Shown here piece by piece: positions 1 to 8,805 of a stretch of 64,000 nt of DNA. A program made the position numbers and the translations under genes. The stretch is from CAJQLB01 sp041392065 (GTDB taxonomy: Bacteria; Bacteroidota; Bacteroidia; Flavobacteriales; Flavobacteriaceae). Below the pieces are notes generated by a model that saw only the letters and a list, made by a program, of their open reading frames with translations, did no database searches and had not been told where the DNA came from. Each line of letters opens with the position of its first letter. Position 1 is the first letter of the stretch. Where the stretch lies: NCBI GenBank assembly GCA_041392065.1, contig JAWKMU010000002.1, positions 496,001 to 560,000 on the forward strand, in the 5' to 3' direction.

Positions 1-788
1 TTGGATTTCTTTTTAGCAATCCTGTAATTTAAAAATTCTACAAACAGAGAGAAAGCAATAGCAAAATACAAATAGCCTTTTGGTATAGCACCAACTGTAT
101 TGCCAAATAATGAAGTATGAGATAAATGTGCAGCTTCTGTAATAAGCATAAAGCCAATAAGAATTAAAAAGGCAAGGCCAAGCATCTGTATACTTGGATG
201 TGTATCAATAAACTTACGTATTGGGTTGGCAAATGCAATCATGATAATGATAGAGATAACTACAGCTATAATCATGAGCACCAAGTTGTGATTATGGTTG
301 GTAGATAAACCGTTAGTCATACCAACAGCTGTTAAAATAGAATCGATAGAAAAAATAAAATCTATAATCAAGATTTGTATTACAGCCTGTGAGAAAGATT
401 TTATTTTTTTTGATTTTAAAACATCAACATCATGAGTTGGCTCTTCCATTTTTTCCCTTATTTCGTGTGTGCTCTTATAAATTAAAAACAAACCTCCACC
501 AAATAAGATAAGGCTTTGCCAACTTATAGCAAGGGTTAGCCAAGAGTTCTCAAAAGTAAAAAAGGCTTTGCTTAAAGAAACCAAAAATGATACAAAAAAT
601 AGTAATATAATGCGTTGCAACATAGCCAAGAGCAAACCAATATTAGTCACTTTACTTCTTTGGTTTTCAGGAAGTTTGTTAGCTGCGATAGATATAAACA
701 CAATATTATCTATCCCTAAAATAACCTCAAGGAAGGTAAGGGTTAACAAAGCCATAATGGCATCGCTTGTAAATAAAAAGTCTAGCAT
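1..788 (-). CDS. TerC family integral membrane protein (3' end beyond window)
   Basis: The minus-strand frame opens at an ATG at 786-788 (MLDFLFTSDAIMA) and runs without a stop to the window edge, about 262 codons. It shows the family's EVILGIDN segment near residue 20, with acidic residues inside the first membrane helix. Several hydrophobic helices follow, then a charged loop in the middle. The last visible part, PKGYLYFAIAFSLFVEF, is the typical C-terminal TerC helix. TerC/Alx/YgdQ proteins are inner-membrane proteins linked to metal (manganese) export or tellurite resistance; which ion this one handles cannot be told. It starts one base after the stop of the lipoprotein gene at 789-1160, so the two are probably cotranscribed. 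The C-terminal residues and stop lie outside the window. Confidence 0.9.
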   Translation of the reverse strand, partial: MLDFLFTSDAIMALLTLTFLEVILGIDNIVFISIAANKLPENQRSKVTNIGLLLAMLQRIILLFFVSFLVSLSKAFFTFENSWLTLAISWQSLILFGGGLFLIYKSTHEIREKMEEPTHDVDVLKSKKIKSFSQAVIQILIIDFIFSIDSILTAVGMTNGLSTNHNHNLVLMIIAVVISIIIMIAFANPIRKFIDTHPSIQMLGLAFLILIGFMLITEAAHLSHTSLFGNTVGAIPKGYLYFAIAFSLFVEFLNYRIAKKKS

Positions 789-1160
789 TTATTGTATTCG
801 TTTTGCAGTTCCTTTTTGTTTTATTACTTCACCAACATACGAATACTCAAAGGTGTATGTTGAATCAGTAGTTTCTAAAATTTTTAGATGAATATCTTTT
901 TGTTCAGCCATACTTTTTGGGTTAATGGTCTTGAAAACTACTTCACAATCGTTAATCCATCTCACTTTTGATGAGTCTGTTTTTCCCTCAAAAGTTTCAA
1001 TTTGTAAATCCTTGGATCTTTCAAAGATTGAGTTATACGTGACATCATTAATAATAATTGTACTCTGGAATTTACCAACTTGAAAATCAGTACAATTACG
1101 TTCTATTTGATAACAGCTTGTAAAAAGTATAAGGACTAAACCAATATAAAGAAACCTCAT
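789..1160 (-). CDS. Small hypothetical lipoprotein
   Basis: The product is about 123 residues. It begins MRFLYIGLVLILFTSC, a short signal peptide with a lipobox-like LFTSC, so it should be a lipid-anchored envelope protein. An in-frame ATG six codons upstream (1178) is possible, but the later ATG puts the signal peptide at the very N terminus. The mature part is soluble and rich in beta-prone stretches, with two further cysteines. I recognise no domain; similar small proteins beside TerC genes are common in flavobacteria, but I know of no tested function. It lies 35 bases downstream of the XRE regulator and directly abuts the TerC gene, suggesting a three-gene minus-strand unit. Confidence 0.7.
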   Translation of the reverse strand: MRFLYIGLVLILFTSCYQIERNCTDFQVGKFQSTIIINDVTYNSIFERSKDLQIETFEGKTDSSKVRWINDCEVVFKTINPKSMAEQKDIHLKILETTDSTYTFEYSYVGEVIKQKGTAKRIQ

Positions 1161-1195
1161 AGTAGGAATTTGATACAAAGTTACTAACTAAATGC

Positions 1196-1564
1196 TTAAT
1201 TCTGAAAGTTTTTAAAGCTTCCATCTTTGTAAAAGATAACAATGCGCTCAATATCTTTTGAAGGATAAGTTTTTGAGATGGTTTTGATTTGATTTTGCTC
1301 TTCTGTAATTTCTTTTGGTGAATTTGTTATGTTTTCAGTTTTCGGAAAATTCCCTTTTCCATTTAATAACCAATACAAATCGACTTCGTCATAGGAGGAA
1401 AGTATCTTCATGATAAACTCTAAACTTGGTTTATTACGTCCTGATAAAATATGAGAAATGCTCGAGCGTTGCACTCCGATTTTTTCCGAAAATGACGCAG
1501 CAGTTTCATTGTAATATAACATTACTTTTTTTAATCTTTTTGCAAAATTTTCCTGATTTATCAT
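1196..1564 (-). CDS. XRE-family helix-turn-helix regulator
   Basis: This 122-residue protein carries an N-terminal Cro/C1-type helix-turn-helix at about residues 8-65. The recognition region reads FSEKIGVQRSSISHILSGRN, followed by PSLEFIMKIL and the YWLLNGKG block typical of Bacteroidota XRE proteins. The C-terminal 50 residues are polar and contain no recognisable domain. It is a DNA-binding cytoplasmic regulator, probably of its own promoter: an imperfect inverted repeat overlies the -7 element at 1596-1603. The lipoprotein and TerC genes lie downstream in the same direction. Targets beyond itself are unknown. Confidence 0.85.
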   Translation of the reverse strand: MINQENFAKRLKKVMLYYNETAASFSEKIGVQRSSISHILSGRNKPSLEFIMKILSSYDEVDLYWLLNGKGNFPKTENITNSPKEITEEQNQIKTISKTYPSKDIERIVIFYKDGSFKNFQN

Positions 1565-1592
1565 TGTAAACTTAAAAAAACAAACTTAGTTG

Positions 1593-1606
1593 TTACAAAG
1601 TTAACA
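1593..1606 (-). promoter_or_regulatory. Promoter -7 element of the XRE gene with overlapping inverted repeat
   Basis: Read on the minus strand, 1603-1596 is TAACTTTG, matching the Bacteroidota -7 consensus TAnnTTTG, about 32 bases upstream of the XRE start codon. It lies inside GTTA-N6-TAAC (1593-1606), a likely operator for a Cro-like dimer. No good -33 TTG was seen at the usual distance. Confidence 0.45.
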
Positions 1607-1728
1607 TAAAGTAGCTATAATTATTATAGTTTATAATAAATTATTTTGAATTATATTTAACTTTTACTTTATTTAAAATTTATTATAATATTGATAATTA
1701 ATTAATTGCAAACTAAAAATAATTTATT

Positions 1729-1818
1729 ATGAATCTAAACCTTAAATCACCTACATTTTACTACTATTTTGTTTACATAATTACAATTTTGTTGACTTTA
1801 AGTTGTTTACAAATGTAA
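1729..1818 (+). CDS. Candidate 29-residue lipoprotein-like peptide (uncertain)
   Basis: An ATG at 1729 opens a 29-codon frame that ends with TAA at 1816-1818. The product has a polar start, a hydrophobic run (FVYIITILLTLS), then a cysteine in an LTLSC context and only three more residues. That is the shape of a minimal lipoprotein, or of the decayed start of one. It sits in the AT-rich 290-base gap between the divergent XRE and M14 genes, just before the M14 promoter. No good ribosome binding site or promoter was seen. It may be chance, a remnant, or a real small peptide. Confidence 0.25.
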   Translation: MNLNLKSPTFYYYFVYIITILLTLSCLQM

Positions 1819-1831
1819 ATTATCAATTGTT

Positions 1832-1839
1832 TACCTTTG
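1832..1839 (+). promoter_or_regulatory. Promoter -7 element for the M14 hydrolase gene
   Basis: TACCTTTG matches TAnnTTTG. Transcription would begin near 1845, which rules out the in-frame TTG at 1844 as start codon and supports the ATG at 1856 with a very short leader. A convincing -33 element is not visible. Confidence 0.5.
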
Positions 1840-1855
1840 TATTTTGTCAATAAGT

Positions 1856-3013
1856 ATGAATTCAAAAAAAGCTATAGAACTACTTAAAAGTTGTAAGGAG
1901 AAAACACTCTTTCATCGCTATGTTCATACAGACCATATTCGACCTTTACTTGAAAATTTAGGAACAAATTTTTTGGTTAGCCAGATTGGTAATTCAGTAA
2001 AAGATGAACCCATTTTTTCTGTGACTATTGGTAATGGGCCAAAAAAAGTGCTAATGTGGTCGCAAATGCACGGAAATGAAAGTACCACGACTAAAGCAAT
2101 ATTTGATGTATTTAACATTTTAAAACATGATAATTGGTTTTCTAAGGTTGTTCTTAATGAGTGTACATTAACTATAATACCAATTTTGAATCCAGATGGA
2201 GCACGTTTATACACACGTTTTAACGCTAATGAAATTGATTTAAATAGAGATGCGCAAATCAAGTCACAGCCTGAAATTGAAGTTTTATTTAAGGTTTTTA
2301 ATGAGGTTAAACCAGATTTTTGTTTCAATTTGCATGGACAACGTACTATTTTCAGTGCAGGAAAAACTAAAAGCCCAGCAACAATAAGCTTTTTAGCTCC
2401 AGCTCAAGATATTAAAACTTCTGTTACAACGAATAGAAAACGTGCAATGGAGGTTATTGTTGCGATGAATCGCAGTTTGCAACAAATTATTCCAAACCAA
2501 GTTGGCATTTATGATGATAGTTTTAACTTGAATTGTGTTGGAGATACCTTTCAGAGTAACAATGTGCCGACAATTCTTTTTGAGGCTGGACATTACGAGA
2601 AAGATTATAAGAGAGAAGAAGTTAGAAAATATATTGGTTTAGCAATGATGAAATCGTTAAGCTATATAGCAAATACTGATGTTTCTGGAGATTTGCATTT
2701 ACCATATTTTGATATTCCAATGAATGAAAAATTGTTTTTTGACATCATCATCAGAAACGCAAAGGTTAATGAAAATTCTAAAGCAACAGATATCGCAGTT
2801 CAATATCAAGAAATATTAATTAATAATAAAATACACTTTAAACCTGTAGTTAATTCAATAGGAGATTTGAGTAATTATTTTGGACATGTTGAAATTGATG
2901 CCAATTTAAAATTGGTTATGTGCGAAAATAGAGAACCAATTTTTGAAGGATACGAAAACGATTTCGTTTTATTAAATGATGAATTATTCGCACTAAATCT
3001 TGTAAATAATTAG
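1856..3013 (+). CDS. M14-family zinc hydrolase (succinylglutamate desuccinylase/aspartoacylase-like)
   Basis: This 385-residue protein has the metal-binding pattern of M14 metallocarboxypeptidases: H72-x-x-E75 in MHGNES, the substrate-binding NR at 130-131 in DLNRDAQ, a third metal ligand H160 in FNLHGQ, and a likely catalytic glutamate E243 in LFEAGHY. It probably hydrolyses an amide bond at the end of a peptide or N-acyl amino acid. There is no signal peptide, so it should be cytoplasmic. The C-terminal 110 residues form an extra domain without a recognised name. The start is set at ATG 1856 because the upstream TTG lies at the predicted transcription start. An Lrp/AsnC regulator follows 66 bases downstream, which fits a role in amino-acid turnover. 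The exact substrate is unknown. Confidence 0.8.
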   Translation: MNSKKAIELLKSCKEKTLFHRYVHTDHIRPLLENLGTNFLVSQIGNSVKDEPIFSVTIGNGPKKVLMWSQMHGNESTTTKAIFDVFNILKHDNWFSKVVLNECTLTIIPILNPDGARLYTRFNANEIDLNRDAQIKSQPEIEVLFKVFNEVKPDFCFNLHGQRTIFSAGKTKSPATISFLAPAQDIKTSVTTNRKRAMEVIVAMNRSLQQIIPNQVGIYDDSFNLNCVGDTFQSNNVPTILFEAGHYEKDYKREEVRKYIGLAMMKSLSYIANTDVSGDLHLPYFDIPMNEKLFFDIIIRNAKVNENSKATDIAVQYQEILINNKIHFKPVVNSIGDLSNYFGHVEIDANLKLVMCENREPIFEGYENDFVLLNDELFALNLVNN

Positions 3014-3045
3014 GTTTTTAAGCATAATTTTCAGTGATAATGTAC

Positions 3046-3053
3046 TATTTTTG
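3046..3053 (+). promoter_or_regulatory. Promoter -7 element for the Lrp/AsnC gene
   Basis: TATTTTTG matches TAnnTTTG, 26 bases before the ATG at 3080. It suggests that the regulator and the DinB gene have their own transcript apart from the M14 gene. Confidence 0.45.
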
Positions 3054-3079
3054 AATATTATTTAATAAAATCGAAAATT

Positions 3080-3559
3080 ATGGGCAAGATAAAATTAGAT
3101 GATATAGACAAACAAATACTTGATATGTTGATAGACAATACAAGGGTCCCTTTTACAGATATTGCTAAAAAATTGGTGATTTCAGCTGGAACAGTTCATG
3201 TAAGGGTAAAAAAGATGGAGGACTCAGGTATAATTAAAGGGTCTTCTTTAACTATAGACTATCAAAAGCTTGGTTTTACTTTTATAGCCTACGTTGGCAT
3301 TTATCTACAGAATACTTCTCAAACTCAATTTGTCTTAGAGCGAATAAATGAAATTCCTAATGTAACCGTTGCACATATTACCACAGGGAAATTCAATATT
3401 TTCTGTAAAATAAGAGCTAAAAATACTACTCATGCAAAAGAGATTATTTTTAAATTAGATGATATAGATGGTGTTTACAGAACTGAAACCATGATATCGC
3501 TTGAAGAAAGCATTAATGATAAAAAAAGACTCATGCATTCAATTTTTAATGAGCTATAA
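3080..3559 (+). CDS. Lrp/AsnC family transcriptional regulator
   Basis: The product has 159 residues, the usual length for Lrp/AsnC proteins. Residues 5-65 form the winged helix-turn-helix (LDDIDKQILDML, then FTDIAKKLVISAGTVHVRVKKMEDSGII). Residues 75-150 form the RAM ligand-binding and oligomerisation domain, with the IAYVGIYLQ strand and the ITGKFN-like ITTGKFNIF turn. Such proteins act as dimers to octamers and sense amino acids. The start ATG is preceded by a good -7 element. The gene lies between an M14 hydrolase and a DinB-like gene 6 bases downstream, so it probably controls local amino-acid metabolism; the effector cannot be predicted. Confidence 0.92.
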   Translation: MGKIKLDDIDKQILDMLIDNTRVPFTDIAKKLVISAGTVHVRVKKMEDSGIIKGSSLTIDYQKLGFTFIAYVGIYLQNTSQTQFVLERINEIPNVTVAHITTGKFNIFCKIRAKNTTHAKEIIFKLDDIDGVYRTETMISLEESINDKKRLMHSIFNEL

Positions 3560-3565
3560 AAAGAG

Positions 3566-4081
3566 ATGAAGGCTTCAGATTTAAAAAAAGATGAGTATGC
3601 AGAGTTTTACGCTAAGTATATTAAACAAGTAGGAGAATCTAACTTCTTGGATAGCTTAAAGCAAAGTGCACAAGCTTTAAATGATTTGTTTGTGACTATT
3701 TCTGATGATAAAATGAATCATAAATATGCAGATGGAAAATGGACTATTAAGGAAGTATTGCTTCATATCATAGATGCAGAGCGAGTTTTCGCTTATAGAG
3801 CTTTACGTTTTGCAAGAGCTGATAAAACTAACCTTCCAGGTTTTGAAGAAAATGAATATACTCTTGTTTCTAATGCCAACAACAGGAGTAAATCTTCGTT
3901 GCTAAGTGAATATAATGCCCAAAGAGCTTCTACAATTCAACTCTTTTCTAATTTCACTAATGAGATGCTTTTGAATATTGGTATTGCAAGCGGAAACCCA
4001 ATGTCTGTAAGAGCATTAGGATTTGTTATTGCTGGACACGAAACGCATCATTGCAATGTTATTAAAGAGCGTTATCTTTAA
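3566..4081 (+). CDS. DinB family protein (putative metal-dependent hydrolase/transferase)
   Basis: This 171-residue protein has the DinB four-helix-bundle pattern: WTIKEVLLHIIDAERVF in the second helix (H in HIIDAE) and a C-terminal GHETHHCNVIKERY supplying the other metal-binding histidines. Members bind a divalent metal and include thiol-S-transferases and damage-inducible proteins of unknown role. It follows the Lrp-type regulator by 6 bases and is probably cotranscribed with it. Its stop is 2 bases from the convergent aroB stop, with no terminator hairpin visible. The specific reaction is unknown. Confidence 0.85.
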   Translation: MKASDLKKDEYAEFYAKYIKQVGESNFLDSLKQSAQALNDLFVTISDDKMNHKYADGKWTIKEVLLHIIDAERVFAYRALRFARADKTNLPGFEENEYTLVSNANNRSKSSLLSEYNAQRASTIQLFSNFTNEMLLNIGIASGNPMSVRALGFVIAGHETHHCNVIKERYL

Positions 4082-4083
4082 GT

Positions 4084-5151
4084 TTATGCTTTGTAATAAT
4101 CAAAAGCTTCAAGAATAAGTTTGTTTTCGACAATACAATCAATTTTAGGTGAAGCTATGTCATTTAACAACACAAAATTGATATTGCCATGTGAGTTCTT
4201 TTTGTCGAATTTGAGTAAGCTTATAATTTCTTGATAATCTTTGTTGGTAAAATCTACTTTGCTGTACAAATCAATCATTGTAGATTTTACATCTTTCATT
4301 TTCTGCTCTGGAAAACCTAATAGTTTATTTGAAATATACGTGGCCAATACCATACCAATTGCAATAGCTTCACCATGCAAAAGGGTTGTTTTGGTAGAAT
4401 CTTCTAAAAATAAACTTTCAATTGCATGACCTAAAGTATGACCATAATTAAGAGTTTTTCTCAATCCATTTTCACGAGGATCTTCTGTAACGATATTGTT
4501 TTTTATAATTACAGACTCGTAGATTAGCTTGTCTAAGTTTGCTAATGTTAAGTTTGATAAGTCTCTTAGTCTATTCCAATAATCTTCACTACTTATCAGT
4601 CCATGTTTAAGCATTTCAGCATATCCAGAGCGTAGTTCGTTGTTAGGAAGCGTGTCTAAATACGTAGTATCAATCAACACCATAGCACCATTGTTTATAA
4701 CACCTATTTGGTTTTTTAAAGCACCTAAATCCACTCCTGTTTTTCCACCAACAGAAGCATCAACCATAGATAATAAAGTTGTTGGAACATTAATATATTG
4801 AATACCACGTTTGAAGGTAGAAGCAACAAAGGCACCTAAATCTGTTACAACACCACCTCCAAGATTAATCATTAATGATTTTCGGTCTGCATCAAGTTCT
4901 GAGAGTGCATTCCACACACCTAAACAAGTGTCTATGGTTTTGTATTCTTCTCCGTTTTCAATTTCAATGATTTCAATCTCAAAATTAGTTTCTAAATTGC
5001 TCATCAATTTGGGTAAACAGTTTTCATGAGTATTACTATCAACTAAAATGAAGAGTTTAGAGAAATTTGATTTTGCAATAAAATCATTTAATTCAACATA
5101 ACAGTTAGCATTAAAATGTATATCGCAATGTCCAGTTTTAATAGATTTCAT
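4084..5151 (-). CDS. aroB: 3-dehydroquinate synthase
   Basis: AroB converts DAHP to 3-dehydroquinate, the second step of the shikimate pathway, in the cytoplasm using NAD+ and a divalent metal. The 355-residue length is normal. NAD-binding NLGGGVVTDLG lies at 96-106 and the active-site DASVGGKTGVDL at 131-142. Metal ligands are present in GYAEMLKHGLI (E179) and in YGHTLGHAIES near residue 240. It is a single gene facing the DinB gene tail to tail and divergent from proline dehydrogenase. Nothing looks unusual. Confidence 0.97.
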   Translation of the reverse strand: MKSIKTGHCDIHFNANCYVELNDFIAKSNFSKLFILVDSNTHENCLPKLMSNLETNFEIEIIEIENGEEYKTIDTCLGVWNALSELDADRKSLMINLGGGVVTDLGAFVASTFKRGIQYINVPTTLLSMVDASVGGKTGVDLGALKNQIGVINNGAMVLIDTTYLDTLPNNELRSGYAEMLKHGLISSEDYWNRLRDLSNLTLANLDKLIYESVIIKNNIVTEDPRENGLRKTLNYGHTLGHAIESLFLEDSTKTTLLHGEAIAIGMVLATYISNKLLGFPEQKMKDVKSTMIDLYSKVDFTNKDYQEIISLLKFDKKNSHGNINFVLLNDIASPKIDCIVENKLILEAFDYYKA

Positions 5152-5221
5152 GTAAGAAGTAGCTCGCTATTTTGCTGTGAAAATAAGTAGAATTTTATTA
5201 AAAAAGTATCTAAGTAATAAA

Positions 5222-5229
5222 TATATTTG
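5222..5229 (+). promoter_or_regulatory. Promoter -7 element for proline dehydrogenase
   Basis: TATATTTG matches TAnnTTTG. An in-frame TTG at 5227 falls inside this element, so translation should start at the ATG at 5248 instead. Confidence 0.55.
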
Positions 5230-5247
5230 TTCAAAATCTTTTACCAA

Positions 5248-6420
5248 ATGGCTACAGATAGAATATTTGAAAACACTGAAATTGCTTTTCAGTTAAAGAG
5301 CGATTCAGAGTTAGAGCGTGCTTATTTTTTGTTTAAAATGATATCACATCAACCTTTGGTTAGAATAGGTACTGCAGCCACCAATTTTGCTTTAAAGGCA
5401 CATTTACCAGTAGAAGGCTTAATTAGGTCTACAGTGTTTGATCATTTTTGCGGTGGTGTAAGTGAAAAGGATTGCCTAAATGTAGTTGAAAATATGTTTG
5501 ATAAAGGTGTGTCGAGCGTATTGGATTTTTCGGTTGAAGGTAAGGAAGATGAAAAGGAATTTGATTCAGCAATGGATAAAACTTGTGAACTCGTTGAATT
5601 TGCACATACACAAGACTCCATGCCAATAGCTGTGTTTAAACCAACAGGATTTGGTAGGTTGAAGCTATTTGAAAAGAAAGGAAACGGAATAGATTTAAAC
5701 GCACAAGAACAGGAAGAATGGAATAGAGTAGTGGCGCGCTTTGATAAGGTCTGTAAATTAGGAAAAGAGAAAGATGTTGAAATACTTATTGATGCTGAAG
5801 AAAGTTGGATGCAAGATGCAGCAGATGTTTTGGTGGAAGAGATGATGTATCGTTACAACAAGGATGTGCCAATTGTTTATAATACTTTACAGCTTTATCG
5901 TTGGGATAGGTTAGACTATTTAAAGCAAATTCATAAAAGATCGCAGCAGAAAGGATTTAAATTAGGATTTAAGATAGTTCGAGGTGCTTATATGGAAAAA
6001 GAAAGAGATAGAGCCAAAGAAAAGGGTTATAAGTCACCAATTTGTGAAAGCAAAGCAGCGACAGACAAAAATTTTAATGAAACCCTAAAATATATTCTTC
6101 AACATCTAAATGATATTTCACTTTTTATAGGTACTCATAACGAAGAAAGCTCCTATTTAGCCATGGAGCTAATGCAGCAATATAACATATCAAAAAGTGA
6201 TAATAGAGTTTGGTTTGGGCAACTTTATGGTATGAGTGACCATATAAGCTTTAATCTGGCTAATCATGGTTATAATGTAGCCAAATATGTACCATTTGGT
6301 CCAGTAAAAGACGTTATGCCATATTTAATTAGACGTGCCGAAGAAAACACATCAGTAGCTGGACAAACCAATAGAGAACTGAATTTGCTTAAAACTGAGA
6401 AAAAGAGAAGAAAGGTATAA
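5248..6420 (+). CDS. Proline dehydrogenase (monofunctional)
   Basis: This 390-residue protein is a stand-alone FAD-dependent proline dehydrogenase, oxidising proline to 1-pyrroline-5-carboxylate as the first step of proline use. The barrel motifs are clear: KIVRGAYMEKERDRA, then GTHNEES, then FGQLYGMSDHIS, and near the C terminus YVPFGPVKDVMPYLIRRAEEN, which binds proline and FAD. The aldehyde dehydrogenase half found in PutA is absent, as is usual in Bacteroidota. ATG 5248 is chosen because the earlier TTG lies in the -7 element. The gene converges with the wzc-like gene, with 2 bases between their stops. Confidence 0.93.
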   Translation: MATDRIFENTEIAFQLKSDSELERAYFLFKMISHQPLVRIGTAATNFALKAHLPVEGLIRSTVFDHFCGGVSEKDCLNVVENMFDKGVSSVLDFSVEGKEDEKEFDSAMDKTCELVEFAHTQDSMPIAVFKPTGFGRLKLFEKKGNGIDLNAQEQEEWNRVVARFDKVCKLGKEKDVEILIDAEESWMQDAADVLVEEMMYRYNKDVPIVYNTLQLYRWDRLDYLKQIHKRSQQKGFKLGFKIVRGAYMEKERDRAKEKGYKSPICESKAATDKNFNETLKYILQHLNDISLFIGTHNEESSYLAMELMQQYNISKSDNRVWFGQLYGMSDHISFNLANHGYNVAKYVPFGPVKDVMPYLIRRAEENTSVAGQTNRELNLLKTEKKRRKV

Positions 6421-6422
6421 GT

Positions 6423-8780
6423 TTAACCAAACTGATACCATTTCTTTTTAACATTTCCACCATATCCATAACCATATCCATAACCACTTTTCTTTTTAGT
6501 ACCATTAAGCAAAATAGTCATGTTTGGCAAACGGTTTTCTTTGTACATTGTTTGAGCTACGTGTAATTGACGTTTATCAAGTTTATTAGCGCTAACAACA
6601 TAAATGAACATATCCGCAAATTGACTAATAAGTAATGTATCTGTAACTAATCCTACAGCAGCAGTATCAACAATAATATAGTCATACTCTTTTTTAACTT
6701 GCTCGAAGAGAGATTTTACACGCTGATTCATCAATAATTCTGAAGGGTTAGGAGGTATGGTTCCTGATGGTATAACATCCAATAAATTGTTGTCTTTTAT
6801 TTTAAAGGTTACATCTTCAACAGATAGACTTTCATCGCTAATATAGTCTGTAATGCCTTTTTTTCCTTTAATGTACATATAGTCTTCTACTTTAGGAACT
6901 CTAATATCTGTTTCCACAATCAATACCTTTAAATTTGAAAAAGATAATGACCTAGCCAAATTAATGGACGTGTGAGATTTTCCTTCCTGACTCGTAGTAG
7001 AAGTTACAAATATGGTATTTGCCAATTTATCTGTTTTGTCTTTAAGTATAAAGCTAATATTGGTTCTTAACATCCTAAAAGCTTCGGCTTTAGGCGAATA
7101 GTCAACTTTATTAACTAATCTGTCTTTTTTCTTTGCACTGGTTTGAGGAATATCTCCTATAAATGGTGCACTCACTATTTTTTCAATATCAGCTTTGGTA
7201 TGTACTTTTGTATCTATTAGGTCTAAGAAATAGATAAAAGAGATAGGAATGAGTAAACCAAGCAAAAATGCTGCTAAATACGCTATAGATTTTTTTGGGC
7301 TTACTGGTAAAGTTGTAGAAAACGCATAATCAATAATCTTTGCATTAGGTGATGACATACCAAGGCTTATGGCAGTTTCTTCACGTTTTTGAAGCAAATA
7401 AAGATATAGTGATTCTTTAATGCTTTGTTGTCTGCTAATGTCTCTAAACTGTCTCTCTTTTTTTGGAGCAGAATATATTTGAGAACTTATACGAGCATCT
7501 TCTCTGTTTAAACTCTGAAGCGTAATTTCGTTTGCAGACTTAATATTTTCTAAACTTTTATTCAGGTTATCCTTTAAATCCCTGATTTGATTGTTCAAAT
7601 TAATAACAGTTGGGTTTTTTTCGCTCGAATTTTTTAATATCCTGTTACGTTGCAATACTAAATCGTTATGACTTTTGGTTAGCTGATTTACGCCATTGTC
7701 TGCTATACCAACATTTGCTGGTAACAAATCGCCATTATCATTGTTTTCAGAGAGGTAGCCAGCCATATAATCGACAATTTGTATTTGGTTTGTTGTAGCG
7801 ATTAATTTGGCTTCGTTTTCTTTTTCACTTTGAAGAAATATACTGGATTGAGAGCCAAGGTCTGAAAGCCTGTTGGCTTTTTTCATATTTTCGGCAGTAA
7901 GGTCTACTTGTTCCAACTCCTGTGCTACAACTTCAAGTCTGCTGCTTATAAAATCTGAAGTGATTTTAACAATCTCTTCTTTATCATTAATTACATCTTC
8001 ATTGTATTTTTCAATAAGCTTGTTTATGATGTATTCAGCTTTTTTGTGAGAGCTTTCATTTAGTGAAAAATGTATGATTCTTGAGTTTAAGGTAGTTTGT
8101 ATCTTAATTTTTTCGATGTATTTTTCTATCACATCATCAACAGGAGTAAGTTTAACCTTTATATACCTTCCATTTTCAGAACCATAATTACCAAGGTTTG
8201 GTGTAATAATTATGTCTCCGAAGCCTGTTGCAATTTTATCACCAAAGGAATGTTCAGAAATACCTTCGTTTCCATTTAATTCGATAAGCTCGTTTGTATT
8301 ATAACCAGAAAGTGTAAACTTGCTTTCAGATAAAAATTTTATATACAAAGTGGTATCTACTTTGTTAATTAAAGAGTCGCTTTCAAAAAAATTAATGTTT
8401 ATTGGAGGGTTTTCGTAAACTTCTTGATCTTTAATTTTTCCTTTAACAAAATAAGACATATTCAGCTTTAAATCCTTGACTACTTGTTCAATCAATGTTC
8501 TGGATTTTAATATTTGTGCTTCATCTTCAATTTTCCCAAAATCTGATGAAAACAAACTAACGCTTTGTAATGCGGTAATCTCATTCATTGGATTGGTCTT
8601 CTTGTCTTCTTGTATTTTTATTGAAGCAGTGGTTTTGTACTCATAAGTTGAGTATCTTAAGTACAGGTAAGCACCTAATATGGATAAGATTAAAAAAAGT
8701 AAGATGAATTTCCATTTGGATAAATACAAATCTAACGTATTTCTTAGCTCACTTTTATTGCTGTATATAGATTTTTGCAT
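6423..8780 (-). CDS. Wzc-like polysaccharide co-polymerase / BY-kinase
   Basis: This 785-residue inner-membrane protein joins a Wzz chain-length domain to a cytoplasmic bacterial tyrosine kinase. A first membrane helix lies at about 26-46. A long periplasmic part follows, rich in heptad-like segments, and a second helix lies near 495-515 after PVSPKKS. The kinase has Walker A with K601 in SQEGKSHTS, Walker A' at 622-628 (ETDIRVP, where an acidic-x-D pattern is usual) and Walker B at 702-706 (IIVDT). The tail carries an alternating Gly-Tyr cluster (Y767, 769, 771, 773) plus Y782, the expected autophosphorylation sites. It controls polymer length and export together with the outer-membrane protein encoded by the gene at 8806-9597, 25 bases upstream in the transcript. 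It is the last gene of the polysaccharide locus. Confidence 0.93.
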   Translation of the reverse strand: MQKSIYSNKSELRNTLDLYLSKWKFILLFLILSILGAYLYLRYSTYEYKTTASIKIQEDKKTNPMNEITALQSVSLFSSDFGKIEDEAQILKSRTLIEQVVKDLKLNMSYFVKGKIKDQEVYENPPININFFESDSLINKVDTTLYIKFLSESKFTLSGYNTNELIELNGNEGISEHSFGDKIATGFGDIIITPNLGNYGSENGRYIKVKLTPVDDVIEKYIEKIKIQTTLNSRIIHFSLNESSHKKAEYIINKLIEKYNEDVINDKEEIVKITSDFISSRLEVVAQELEQVDLTAENMKKANRLSDLGSQSSIFLQSEKENEAKLIATTNQIQIVDYMAGYLSENNDNGDLLPANVGIADNGVNQLTKSHNDLVLQRNRILKNSSEKNPTVINLNNQIRDLKDNLNKSLENIKSANEITLQSLNREDARISSQIYSAPKKERQFRDISRQQSIKESLYLYLLQKREETAISLGMSSPNAKIIDYAFSTTLPVSPKKSIAYLAAFLLGLLIPISFIYFLDLIDTKVHTKADIEKIVSAPFIGDIPQTSAKKKDRLVNKVDYSPKAEAFRMLRTNISFILKDKTDKLANTIFVTSTTSQEGKSHTSINLARSLSFSNLKVLIVETDIRVPKVEDYMYIKGKKGITDYISDESLSVEDVTFKIKDNNLLDVIPSGTIPPNPSELLMNQRVKSLFEQVKKEYDYIIVDTAAVGLVTDTLLISQFADMFIYVVSANKLDKRQLHVAQTMYKENRLPNMTILLNGTKKKSGYGYGYGYGGNVKKKWYQFG

Positions 8781-8805
8781 GATAAAATTATCTTTGGGTT
8801 GATAA

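Noticed and set aside
568..891. Plus-strand frame of 107 codons near the window start
   Set aside because: It is antisense to the TerC gene and the lipoprotein gene, both of which have clear family or signal features.
6440..6500. Short-period repeat at the wzc end that might be a phase-variable tract
   Set aside because: It encodes the alternating Gly-Tyr phosphorylation tail expected for BY-kinases, and the codons vary enough to make slippage unlikely.
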